Origin: Pseudomonadota bacterium
Lineage (GTDB): Bacteria; Pseudomonadota; Alphaproteobacteria; Rhodospirillales; Magnetospirillaceae
NCBI GenBank assembly: GCA_021848545.1
Contig: JAJZUL010000028.1
Span: 1 to 45,588, forward strand
DNA length: 45,588 nucleotides
Direction: 5' to 3'
This document shows positions 15,352 through 24,300 of the stretch, piece by piece. The stretch's first letter is position 1, and each line of letters begins with the position of its first letter. Position numbers and translations under genes: made by a program. A model generated the notes under the pieces. That model saw nothing but the letters and a program-made list of their open reading frames with translations, made no database searches and was not told the origin of the DNA.

Positions 15352-16923
15352 TTACCCTCCGCTTTTCGGCGCCTTGGCCTTGGACTTGGATTTGGCCGGC
15401 GGTTTGGATTCCGCCTTGGGCTTGGCGGCCCCGTCCTCATACCCGTCGGCGATCAGCCGGTCCAGCAGGCGCACCCCGAAGGCGGTCGCCCCCTTGGCCC
15501 ACAAGGTCCCGTCCTTCTTGGCCCAGGCGGTGCCGGCGATGTCGAGATGGGCCCAGGGCACGTCGCCGACGAAGCGTTGCAGGAACTGGGCGGCGGTGAT
15601 GCTGCCGCCCTCGCGGCCGCCGACATTCTTCATGTCGGCGATGTCCGATTTCAGCAGGGAATCATAGGATTCGCCCAACGGCATCCGCCAGACCGGCTCG
15701 CCCACCGCCTTGCCGGCGGCAAGGATTTTCTCCGCCAGTTCGTCGTTATTGGCGAACAGGCCGGCATGATCGTGGCCCAGGGAAATGATGATGGCGCCGG
15801 TCAGCGTGGCGAGATCGACGATCAGGCGCGGCTTGATCCTGGTGACGGCATAGGTCAGCACGTCGGCCAGCACCAGACGGCCCTCGGCATCGGTATTGAT
15901 GACCTCGATGGTCTGGCCGCTCATGGAGGTCACCACGTCGCCGGGCCGCTGGGCGGTCCCCGACGGCATGTTTTCCACCAGCCCGACGATGCCGACCACG
16001 TTGGCCGCCGCCTGCCGTCCGGCCAGCGCCCGCATGGTGCCGATCACCGCGCCGGCGCCGCCCATGTCCCATTTCATGTCTTCCATGCCCTGGGCCGGCT
16101 TGATGGAAATGCCCCCGGAATCGAAGGTCACCCCCTTGCCCGCCAGCACCACCGGCGCCTCGTTCCGGTCCTTGGCGCCCATCCAGCGCATGATCGCGAT
16201 CCGGCTTTCCCGCTCCGATCCCTGGCCGACACCCAGAAGGGCGCCCATGCCCAGCTTGCGCATCTGCTTTTCGCCCAGGATTTCCACCTCGATGCCCAGT
16301 TCGGTCAGGGCGGCGGCCCGGTCCGACAGGGTTTCGGGATAGACGACATTGGCCGGTTCCGACACCAGATCGCGGGTCAGGAACACGCCCTCGGCGATCT
16401 GTTCCAGCGGCTTGAAGGCGGTCTTGGCGCTGTCGGGATGATCGACCATCACCGTCACCCGCTTCATGGCCGGCTTGTCCTCGGGCTTTTCCTTGGTCCG
16501 GTATTTATCGAAGCGATAGGCGCGAAGCAGGGCGCCGAACGCCGCATTGGCGCCAAAGGCGGCGGGGTCGAAGGCGGGACCGGTCAACCCGTCCACCAGA
16601 AAGGCCGCGTATTCGTCGCCGGTGCCCAGCAACTGGGCGATGGCGGTGGCGCCGAATCCTTGCGCGGCGGCGGCGTCGAACCCCTCGTTCTTGCCCATTC
16701 CCACCAGCACCACCCGGCTGATGCTCAAACCCGGCGGCGCCACCACCGTCAGGGTCTGGCCTTTCTTGCCCTCGAACCGGCCATTGGCGACGGCGCGGGC
16801 CAAGATGCCGCTGGTCAACCGATCGACCCGCTGGGCGGCGACGGTCAGTTCCCGTCCCTCCAGCACGCCGACGACGACGGCACCCTCGACGGGAAGTTGC
16901 GGCCGGGCGAACGCGATTTTCAT
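15352..16923 (-). CDS. pepA: Leucyl aminopeptidase (cytosol aminopeptidase)
   Basis: This M17 metallopeptidase removes N-terminal residues from peptides. The family signature NTDAEGRLVLADVL lies at about 342-355, and the metal-binding GVTFDSGGISIKP with its Lys and Asp ligands precedes it. The C-terminus has a Lys/Pro/Ala tail (PKAESKPPAKSKSKAKAPK) that is longer than usual and basic. In some bacteria PepA also binds DNA; that cannot be judged here. The start ATG at 16923 has GAGGAT upstream. Length 523 residues. Confidence 0.97.
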   Translation of the reverse strand: MKIAFARPQLPVEGAVVVGVLEGRELTVAAQRVDRLTSGILARAVANGRFEGKKGQTLTVVAPPGLSISRVVLVGMGKNEGFDAAAAQGFGATAIAQLLGTGDEYAAFLVDGLTGPAFDPAAFGANAAFGALLRAYRFDKYRTKEKPEDKPAMKRVTVMVDHPDSAKTAFKPLEQIAEGVFLTRDLVSEPANVVYPETLSDRAAALTELGIEVEILGEKQMRKLGMGALLGVGQGSERESRIAIMRWMGAKDRNEAPVVLAGKGVTFDSGGISIKPAQGMEDMKWDMGGAGAVIGTMRALAGRQAAANVVGIVGLVENMPSGTAQRPGDVVTSMSGQTIEVINTDAEGRLVLADVLTYAVTRIKPRLIVDLATLTGAIIISLGHDHAGLFANNDELAEKILAAGKAVGEPVWRMPLGESYDSLLKSDIADMKNVGGREGGSITAAQFLQRFVGDVPWAHLDIAGTAWAKKDGTLWAKGATAFGVRLLDRLIADGYEDGAAKPKAESKPPAKSKSKAKAPKSGG

Positions 16924-17038
16924 GGGTATTCATCCTCGAACTGGAAACGGCGTCTCATGCTACCCGTCCTTTCGCCGGCGGCCAAGCGGAGGGATGGAGA
17001 GTGTGTTGGTTAGGCGCCGGCGTGGGTTTGTTGGTTGG

Positions 17039-17378
17039 CCTCAGGCGCCGGCGCTCGCGCTTGGCTTATCCTCGCGCCCTGCGGGCGCTGCGGCGCGCTG
17101 GTCTTGGTGCTCCGCTCCGCTTCGGGCGCATAGTCGGCGCTGGTTTTTTGTGGGCCTCAGGCGCCGGCGCTCGCGCTTGGCTTATCCTCGCGCCCTGCGG
17201 GCGCTGCGGCCGCTGGTCTTGGTGCTCCGCTCCGCTTCGGGCGCATAGTCGGCGCTGGTTTTTTGTGGGCCTCAGGCGCCGGCGCTCGCGCTTGGCTTAT
17301 CCTCGCGCCCTGCGGGCGCTGCGGCGCGCTCAACGCGCATAGTCGGCGGCTACGCCGCCTCCGGGTGCCGTAGGTCGA
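17039..17378. repeat. Intergenic GC-rich repeat cluster 1 (three units)
   Basis: The non-coding stretch 16924-17398 holds three copies of a unit beginning CCTCAGGCGCCGGCG, at about 17039, 17155 and 17270 (period 115-116 bp). The first two end in a GCTCCGCTCCGCTTCGGGCG variant. The third is complete (about 109 bp) and ends GGGTGCCGTAGGTCGA. Each unit contains short hairpins (GCGCCCTGCGGGCGC, GGCGGCTACGCCGCC). The same unit occurs twice at 20930-21183. Open frames through it are by-products of GC richness. It separates pepA from the end of the flippase-like gene. Confidence 0.88.
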
Positions 17379-17398
17379 AAGTGTGCGGGGGGGCGGGA

Positions 17399-18343
17399 TC
17401 ACTCGACGGCTTGCACCCGGCGCCGACCCTCTCCCGACAACCAGAACAGCCCGCCGGGCAGGGCCGTCGCGGTGGTCACCAGGCCGAACAGGATGGACAG
17501 GACCAGGGCGGAATTGCCGCTGACCCCGATGAATCCGAAGGCGGTCACCATCGCCGTTTCCCGCACGCCCCAACCGGCGATGGAAATCGGCAGGGTCATG
17601 ATCAGGATGACCGGCGGAATCAACACCAGACAATCGAGCGCGCCCACCGGCAGCCTCAATCCCACCGCCAGCGCATAAGCCACCAGCGCCAGATTGACGT
17701 TGCCGATCAGCGCCACCACCACGGCTGACAGACCATAGCGGGGACGGATGCACAGGCGCCGGCAATCGGCGGCCAGGACGGCCAGACCGCGTATCAGACG
17801 CCACCGGCTGACGGCGAAGGGCAGGCGGTCGAGCTGGCTGAGAACCAGGGTGCCGACGATCCCCGCCAGGGACAGGAAGGGAAAGACCCAGGCTCCCGGC
17901 AAAGCGGGAACCCGCGCCAGCAACAGGGGCTCCAGCCCCGTCACCAGCAGCACCAGGGACAGCACCGTCGCCATCCGATCCAGCATCACCGAATTGACGG
18001 CGGTGGAAAGCGGCATGCCGGCGCGGTTACAGAACCAGATGCGCATGGCGTCCCCGCCGACCGCGCCGGGCAGCACGATGGCGAAGAACACGCCAAGATA
18101 GTAAAGCGCGAAGACGCGAATGGCGCCCACCGTCGATGACAGGGCGCGCAGCACCACCCCCCAGCGCACCGCGCCCACCGCCACCTGGGCGAGACTGAGC
18201 GCGATGGCGAGGAACAGCATCCACGGATCGACGTTTTGGGCCTGATGCCAGGCCTGGGCGAGATCGACCTTGGACAATACCCATGCGATCAGGCCGATCG
18301 AAACGCCGCCCTTGAGCAGCCAGGGCAGCCACCGCTTCACCAT
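17399..18343 (-). CDS. Flippase-like / lysylphosphatidylglycerol synthase TM-domain protein
   Basis: The 314-residue membrane protein has about 8 helices and the family signatures of the LPG_synthase_TM (UPF0104) group: LYYLGVFFAIVLPGAVGGD in the first half and PISIAGWGVRETAMVTAFG in the second. It lacks the cytoplasmic catalytic domain of MprF. Members are thought to move lipids or lipid-linked molecules across the inner membrane, or to act in hopanoid or glycolipid export; the substrate here is unknown. The gene starts 30 nt downstream of rhlE, with which it is probably co-transcribed. Confidence 0.9.
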   Translation of the reverse strand: MVKRWLPWLLKGGVSIGLIAWVLSKVDLAQAWHQAQNVDPWMLFLAIALSLAQVAVGAVRWGVVLRALSSTVGAIRVFALYYLGVFFAIVLPGAVGGDAMRIWFCNRAGMPLSTAVNSVMLDRMATVLSLVLLVTGLEPLLLARVPALPGAWVFPFLSLAGIVGTLVLSQLDRLPFAVSRWRLIRGLAVLAADCRRLCIRPRYGLSAVVVALIGNVNLALVAYALAVGLRLPVGALDCLVLIPPVILIMTLPISIAGWGVRETAMVTAFGFIGVSGNSALVLSILFGLVTTATALPGGLFWLSGEGRRRVQAVE

Positions 18344-18373
18344 GCCCGAGGCTCCCCCCCGACCCCCATCCGG

Positions 18374-19615
18374 TCAGGCCGCCCGTGAAACCGGACGGCG
18401 ACGGCGCGGACGGCGCTGCTCCTGCTGCGGCGGCCGCGGTCCGCCGGACCGGCCGGGCAGCTGATGCAGGCGGGCGATATCGGCGGCGTGGAAGGGATGG
18501 CCCTCATCCACCGGCACCGGCTGGCGGATGGTCCGTTCGATGGCCCGGAGATAGGCCACTTCCTCGGCGTCGCACAAAGCCAGGGCCACGCCGTCACGGC
18601 CGGCGCGCGCCGTGCGGCCGATGCGATGGACATAGCTTTCCGGCTCGTTGGGAAGCTCGAAATTGATGACATGGGTGACGCCGTCGACATCGATGCCACG
18701 GGCCGCGATATCGGTGGCCACCAGAATCCGCACCCGTCCCGACCGGAACTCGTCCAGCGCCCGCTGGCGGGCGGATTGCGACTTGTTGCCGTGAATGGCC
18801 TCGGCCGTCATGCCTTCCATGCGCAGATGCTCGGCCACCCGGTTGGCGCCGTGCTTGGTGCGGGCGAAGACGATGGTGCGGCTGGCCTCCTTGCTTTTCA
18901 CCAAAGTGGTCAGCAGGTGACGCTTGTTCTCGCGGGAGACGAACAGCACCCGCTGATCGATGCGCTCGGCGGTGGTGGCGACCGGGGCCACTTCGACACG
19001 CACATGCTCGGTCAGCAGGCTGTCGGCAAGGCCGGCCACCGCCGCCGGCATGGTGGCGGAGAACAACAGGGTCTGACGGCGAATCGGCACCAGGGCGGCG
19101 ATTTTACGCACGTCGCGGACGAAGCCCATGTCGAGCATGCGGTCGGCCTCGTCCAGAACCAGGATTTCCACCCGGTCCAGGAACACGCCCTTTTGCGCCA
19201 CCAGGTCGAGCAACCGTCCGGGGGTCGCCACCAGCACCTCGACGCCGCGGGCCAGCCGGGCCAATTGCGGGCGGTCGCTGACGCCGCCGAAAACGGCCAT
19301 GCTGCGCAAACCCAGGCCGGGGCCGAAGGCGGCGAAGCAGGCTTCGATCTGCACCGCCAGTTCGCGGGTCGGCGCCAGCACCAGGGCGCGGGGCCGCTTC
19401 GGAATGGCCTTGCCGCCGCCGGCCAGCCGTTCGATCATCGGCAGGGCGAAAGCGGCGGTCTTGCCGGTCCCGGTCTGGGCGACGCCCAGAACGTCGGTGC
19501 CTTTGACGACATGGGGAATGGCCTGCTGCTGAATCGCCGTCGGATTCTCGTAACCGGCGGTCAGAACGGCGCGGCACAGGGACTCGCCCAGCGCCAAATC
19601 TTGGAATGATGTCAC
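18374..19615 (-). CDS. DEAD-box RNA helicase, RhlE-like
   Basis: The protein unwinds RNA using ATP, probably in ribosome assembly or RNA decay. Seen motifs are the Q motif (FQDLALGESL through PTAIQQQAIP), AQTGTGKT (46-53), PTRELA (82-87), DEAD (155-158), SAT, and HRIGRTARAGRDG in the second RecA domain. The C-terminal tail is short and Arg/Pro rich (GPRPPQQEQRRPRRRRPVSR), typical of the RhlE/DbpA-like group in proteobacteria. Length 413 residues. The start is GTG at 19615. A small GC hairpin (19645-19659) lies in the leader. Confidence 0.95.
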   Translation of the reverse strand: MTSFQDLALGESLCRAVLTAGYENPTAIQQQAIPHVVKGTDVLGVAQTGTGKTAAFALPMIERLAGGGKAIPKRPRALVLAPTRELAVQIEACFAAFGPGLGLRSMAVFGGVSDRPQLARLARGVEVLVATPGRLLDLVAQKGVFLDRVEILVLDEADRMLDMGFVRDVRKIAALVPIRRQTLLFSATMPAAVAGLADSLLTEHVRVEVAPVATTAERIDQRVLFVSRENKRHLLTTLVKSKEASRTIVFARTKHGANRVAEHLRMEGMTAEAIHGNKSQSARQRALDEFRSGRVRILVATDIAARGIDVDGVTHVINFELPNEPESYVHRIGRTARAGRDGVALALCDAEEVAYLRAIERTIRQPVPVDEGHPFHAADIARLHQLPGRSGGPRPPQQEQRRPRRRRPVSRAA

Positions 19616-19969
19616 GTCTTGTCTTTCGTGTTTGATTCGGAAAACCGCCGATTCGGCGGCATCACGCCTGCCCTTTGCGCCATTAGTTCGAAGTCGTGCT
19701 CGAAAAAGTGAAGCGCTCCGTACAACCCCGCGCTAAAATGGCGCATAGCCAGGTGAGAGCGGCGGAGGACGAAACATCATGGGCCGGAAAACCGATGCGC
19801 GAAGAGTCGGAAGTCGTTCGGCATGCCTATCCGGATAGGACCCATAGCGGGACAAGCGCCGTGTAGATAACGGTGAAATGGAAGAAAGTCAAGGGACGGT
19901 TCCGGGGCATGGCGTGCGTTTTCCTTGCCAATTGCGCCGCGACCGCCCATCTTCCGTCCGGACCGCCTG
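19616..19969. other. Intergenic region between rhlE and infA
   Basis: This stretch between divergent rhlE and infA holds no gene I can support. It contains a 6-bp GC hairpin (CCGCCG ATT CGGCGG, 19645-19659) near the rhlE start and a possible 19-codon frame at 19780 with a GGAGGA-like site, too short to accept. The infA leader beyond it carries repeat copy C. Confidence 0.5.
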
Positions 19970-20029
19970 AGAGCCCGACCCGAAACTCGCCAGGGTGAGC
20001 CGAAAATGGCGACTTTCGGGTGGAGCTCC
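19970..20029. repeat. Hairpin repeat element, copy C (60 bp, internally deleted)
   Basis: It begins AGAGCCCGACCCGAAACTCG and retains GGTGAGCCGAAAATGG from the element interior. It then jumps directly to a degenerate right arm (20007-20029, ending GGAGCTCC). Relative to copy B about 84 bp of the centre are missing. It lies in the leader of infA, about 74 nt before its start codon. Confidence 0.85.
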
Positions 20030-20102
20030 GGATGAAGCGGGTGGACCCAACCGATGATGTTTGGGACGGGCGGTTGTCGGGTCGGCATTTGAGGAGAGCG
20101 TT

Positions 20103-20372
20103 TTGGCAAAGGAAGACTTGATCGAGTTTGACGGCGTGGTCAGCGAAGTGCTGCCCGATGCGCGGTTCCGGGTGAAGCTGGACAGCGGCCACGAGGTCAT
20201 GGCCTATGCTTCGGGCCGGATGAAGAAGAACCGCATCCGCATCCTGGTGGGCGACCGGGTGACCGTCGAGATGACCCCCTACGATCTCACCAAGGCCCGC
20301 ATCAACTACCGTCACAAGGACGAGCGGGCCGCCGCGCTGCAATCGTCGCGGCCGCCGATGCGCCGCCGCTGA
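20103..20372 (+). CDS. infA: Translation initiation factor IF-1 (C-terminally extended)
   Basis: The 89-residue protein is the S1-like OB fold of IF-1 ([48 protein letters not shown]), which binds the ribosomal A site during initiation. It carries a tail of about 18 residues ending RPPMRRR, found in one of the IF-1 types of alphaproteobacteria. The start appears to be TTG at 20103, with GAGGAG at 20091-20096 and a 6-nt spacer. The in-frame upstream codons to 20061 are not conserved in the family. Confidence 0.95.
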   Translation: MAKEDLIEFDGVVSEVLPDARFRVKLDSGHEVMAYASGRMKKNRIRILVGDRVTVEMTPYDLTKARINYRHKDERAAALQSSRPPMRRR

Positions 20373-20505
20373 CGGTACCGTCGGCCGTCGCCTTCGCCGC
20401 CGCCATCGCCGCCGATTGACGCTGGGACCGAACCTGGCCCACCATGGTGGGCCGGGGGTTCCCGCGACGTGCCGCGCGGGATGGGTCAGGGGGGCGATCG
20501 ACATT

Positions 20506-20910
20506 ATGGTGAACCATCCGGATGATGAAGCGCGCGCGAAAGGCGAGAATCGCGCGAAGGATGGCCCGGCCGCATCGGCCGGCGCCGAACAGCGGGCCTG
20601 GCGGCGGGTCGCCTGCCGCACCGAGGGCGTCATCGACATCGCCGGCACCGAAGGGCCGCTGCAATTGGTGGACGTTTCCACCGGCGGCTGCAAATTCCGC
20701 GTGCCCGGCCGCGAAGACGCCATCGACGCCCTGGGACCGCTGCCGATCGAATTCGTTCTCACCTCGGGCCTGACCGATTTCCCCGGCGCCATCATCTGGA
20801 GGGTGTCGCGGATGTTCGGCTGCAAATTCTTCGAACACCAATCGCTCGACAAGGTGGCGGAAATCATGGGGGGCGACTTCCGCATCCGCCTGATCCGGCC
20901 CAAGCTGTAG
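20506..20910 (+). CDS. PilZ domain protein
   Basis: The 134-residue protein carries the two PilZ motifs that bind cyclic di-GMP: RVACR (RxxxR) and DVSTGG ([D/N]xSxxG) about 25 residues later, followed by the beta-barrel (PIEFVLTSGLTDFPGAIIWRVSRMFGCKFFE). It has no other domain, so it is a stand-alone effector or adaptor. I chose ATG 20506, with AGGGGGG about 12 nt before it. It lies 133 nt downstream of infA and is followed by a repeat cluster. The only diguanylate cyclase in the window (6241) is not linked to it. Confidence 0.9.
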   Translation: MVNHPDDEARAKGENRAKDGPAASAGAEQRAWRRVACRTEGVIDIAGTEGPLQLVDVSTGGCKFRVPGREDAIDALGPLPIEFVLTSGLTDFPGAIIWRVSRMFGCKFFEHQSLDKVAEIMGGDFRIRLIRPKL

Positions 20911-20929
20911 CTTGGGTTTTTTGGGTTGG

Positions 20930-21183
20930 CCTCAGGCGCCGGCGCTCGCGCTTGGCTTATCCTCGCTCGCTTGCGCTCGCTCCGGCGCGCTCAATGCGCA
21001 TAGTCGGCCGCTAAAGCGGCCTCCGGGTGCCGTAGGTCGAGGGGTGGGGGAACGGGCGCGGGTTTTTGGTTGGCCTCAGGCGCCGGCGCTTGCGCTTGGC
21101 TTGTCCTCGCGCCCTGCGGGCGCTGCGGCGCGCTCAACGCGCATAGTCGGCCGCTAAAGCGGCCTCCGGGTGCCGTAGGTCGA
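20930..21183. repeat. Intergenic GC-rich repeat cluster 2 (two units)
   Basis: Two units of about 110 bp (20930-21040 and 21074-21183) run from CCTCAGGCGCC to GTGCCGTAGGTCGA. They match the complete third unit of the cluster at 17039-17378. Differences concentrate in the hairpin parts: GGCCGCTAAAGCGGCC here against GGCGGCTACGCCGCC there, a paired change. Each unit is preceded by a short G/T-rich stretch such as GGTTTTTGGTTGG. The region 20911-21384 contains nothing else but repeat copy B. Confidence 0.88.
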
Positions 21184-21199
21184 GGGTTGGGTTTTTCTC

Positions 21200-21343
21200 A
21201 GAGCCCGACCCGAAAATCGCCAGGGTGAGCCGAAAATGGCGGTTTTCGAGAACCGCAGCGGAGCGTACTTTATGTACGTGAGCAGCGGAAGCGCAGAAAA
21301 CCCCCATTTGCAGGCCGCCATGGCGAGTTTCGGGTCGGGCTCT
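21200..21343. repeat. Hairpin repeat element, copy B (144 bp, full length, inverted relative to A)
   Basis: Terminal inverted repeats at 21200-21222 and 21321-21343 differ at one position of 23. The interior is the reverse complement of copy A with few changes (GGAGCGTACTTTATGTACGTG in the centre). It ends about 41 nt upstream of the putA start, so it forms part of the putA promoter or leader region. Confidence 0.92.
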
Positions 21344-21384
21344 AAAGGAGGTACACTGTTCCGACAGGGTGGGGGAGCGCGGTG

Positions 21385-24300
21385 ATGCTTGAATTCCTAC
21401 AGCCCATCGAGGATACGCCTCTGCGCCAGGCGATACGCGCGGCGCTGTCCCGGGACGAGGCCGCTTGCGATGCCATATTGCTGGAGCGGGCCGCCCTTGA
21501 TCCCGACGCCGCCCATCGCATCGAAACCGAGGCCGTCCGTTTGGTGAACGAGGTTCGGCGGCGGCGGTCGCGCACGGGCGATCTCGATACCTTTCTGTCG
21601 GAATACCGCCTGTCCACCCGTGAAGGGGTGGTGTTGATGTGTCTGGCCGAAGCGCTTTTGCGCATTCCCGATCCCGGTACGGCCGACGAATTGATCCGCG
21701 ACAAGATCGCCGATATCGACTGGTCCCGGCATCTGGGTCATAGCGACGCGCTTCTGGTCAATGCCTCGACCTGGGCGTTGATGCTGAGCGGGCGTCTGAT
21801 GGGACGCGAAGGGCATGGAAGCGAGGGTGTCGAAACGACGACGAAACGACTTGTCGCCCGCCTGGGGGAACCGGTGGTGCGTCAGGCTTTGTCGCAAGCC
21901 ATGCGGATCATGGGTCGGCAATTCGTCATGGGCCGGACCATCACTGAGGCTTTGGATCGAGCAAAAACATTAGAACGCAATGGATTTCGCCATTCTTTTG
22001 ATATGTTGGGGGAAGCGGCGAGAACCAAAGCCGACACCGAGCGGTATTACCACGCCTATGCCGACGCCATCACCGTCATCGGCAAGGCCGCCGCCGGACT
22101 GGGGCCGGTGGCGGGGCCGGGCATTTCGGTCAAGCTGTCGGCCCTGCATCCCCGGTTCGAGTACGGCCAGCGCGACCGGATGGCCGAGGAATTGGTCCCC
22201 CGCCTTGGCGAATTGTGCCGCTTGGCCAAATCCGCCGATATCGGCCTGACCATTGATGCCGAGGAAGCCGATCGGCTGGAGCCGACCCTGGATGTATTGC
22301 GGGTCCTGGTCGGCGATCCGGCCTTGGCCGGTTGGGACGGTCTGGGCATTGCCGTTCAGGCCTATCAGAAACGGGCGAGTACGGTCGTCGATTGGGTTCT
22401 CGATCTGGCGCGGGCCGGGCGGCGGCGGCTGATGGTGCGTTTGGTGAAGGGCGCCTATTGGGATAGTGAAATCAAGCGGGCTCAGGAGCGGGGGCTGGAC
22501 TATTACCCGGTTTTCACGCGCAAGGCGGCCACCGACGTGTCCTATCTGGTTTGCGCCCGTGCGCTATTGGCGGCGAAAGGGGCCGTCTATCCCCAATTCG
22601 CCACCCATAACGCCCACACGGTCGCGGCCGTATGCGAATGGGCGCGCGGGCGCCAGGACTGGGAATTCCAGCGTCTGCACGGCATGGGTGACGTTCTGTA
22701 CGGCCAGATCGTCTCCGGTGACGGCGGCGTTCACTGCCGGACCTATGCGCCCGTAGGCAGCCACGAGGAGCTGCTCCCCTATCTGGTGCGGCGCCTGTTG
22801 GAAAACGGCGCCAACATGTCTTTCGTCAACCGGATCGCCGACGATGCCGAGCCGGTGGCGCGCATCGTTGCGAACCCGATTGAAGCGCTGAAATCCTCGC
22901 CTTCCCATATGGCGTCCCATCTGCGTCTGCCTGCCGATCTGTATCAGCCGGAGCGTCGCGCGGCCCGGGGATGGAACCTGTCCGATCCGGTGGCGTTGGC
23001 GGCGCTGTCGGCGGAATTGGAAGCGGCGGGCCGGCAGACCTTCACCGCCGTGCCGGTCGTGTCCGGCAACGACATCCTGGCGGGCGCGGCGGTCGCCGTA
23101 CGCGATCCCTCGGACCAAAGACGGGTCATCGGCACCGTCATATCGGCCGCGCCCGAGGATGCGGCCCATGCCGTGCGGCACGCCGCCGTCGCGGCGCCGG
23201 TCTGGGACCGGCTGGGAGGGGTGGCGCGTGCCGCCATTCTCGATCGCGCCGCCGATCTGTACGAACAATCGGCCGCCGAGTTGATGTGGCTGGCCATTCG
23301 GGAAGCCGGCAAAACCGTCGATGACGCGGTGGCGGAAGTGCGGGAAGCGGTGGATTTTCTGCGCTATTACGCCGCACGCGCCAGAGAGGATTTCTCGTCC
23401 CCCCGATCCTTGCCCGGCGTGACCGGGGAAACCAACGTTCTGTCCCTGCATGGGCGGGGCGTTTTCGCCTGTATTTCGCCATGGAATTTTCCGTTGGCGA
23501 TCTTTACCGGGCAAGTGGCGGCGGCGCTGGCCGCCGGTAACGGGGTGGTGGCCAAGCCGGCGGAACAAACCCCGCTGATCGCGGCCAGGGCCGTGCGTCT
23601 GTTGCACGAGGCGGGCATACCGGCCGACATCCTTCACCTGCTTCCGGGCGATGGCGAAATCGGCGGCGTTCTGGTGGCGCAACCTGAAATCGCCGGTGTG
23701 GCCTTTACAGGCTCGGTCGCGACGGCATGGGCGATCCAGCATGCCCTGGCGGCCAAGGAAGGCCCCATCGTGCCGTTCATCGCCGAAACCGGCGGCATCA
23801 ATGCGATGATCGTCGATTCGTCGGCCTTGCCGGAACAGGTGGTGGCCGATGTGGTGGTTTCAGCCTTTCGCAGCGCCGGTCAACGCTGTTCGGCCCTGCG
23901 TCTGTTGTTTTTGCAGGACGAAATCCACGATCGCATCGTCGGGATGCTGGCCGGCGCCGCCCGCGAACTGACCATCGGCGATCCCGGTTTGCTGTCCACC
24001 GATGTCGGCCCGGTGATCGATTCCCAGGCCCGGGCCGATTTGCGCGATTATGTGCTGCGGATGAAGGAAACCGCCGGCGTCCGGCTTTTATTCGAAGGCG
24101 CCGTTCCGGAAGACGCGGCGCACGGTCTGTTCGTTCCGCCCTGCGCTTTTGCCATCGACCGGGCGGAAATGCTGACCCGCGAGGTGTTCGGCCCCGTCCT
24201 GCACGTGGTCCGCTATCGCGCCTGCGATCTCGATCAGGTGCTCGATTCCATCAATGCCGCGGGGTACGGCCTTACCCTTGGGGTGCAAAGCCGGGTCGAT

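Noticed and set aside
17001-17342. Open frame through the repeat cluster
   Set aside because: It reads through three near-identical intergenic repeat units without a ribosome site or family match.
17039-17378. Possible CRISPR array
   Set aside because: Units of about 115 bp are nearly identical over their whole length, with no unique spacers and no cas genes nearby.
19780-19839. Tiny 19-codon frame with GGAGGA-like site
   Set aside because: Too short, no conservation visible, lies in the rhlE-infA gap.
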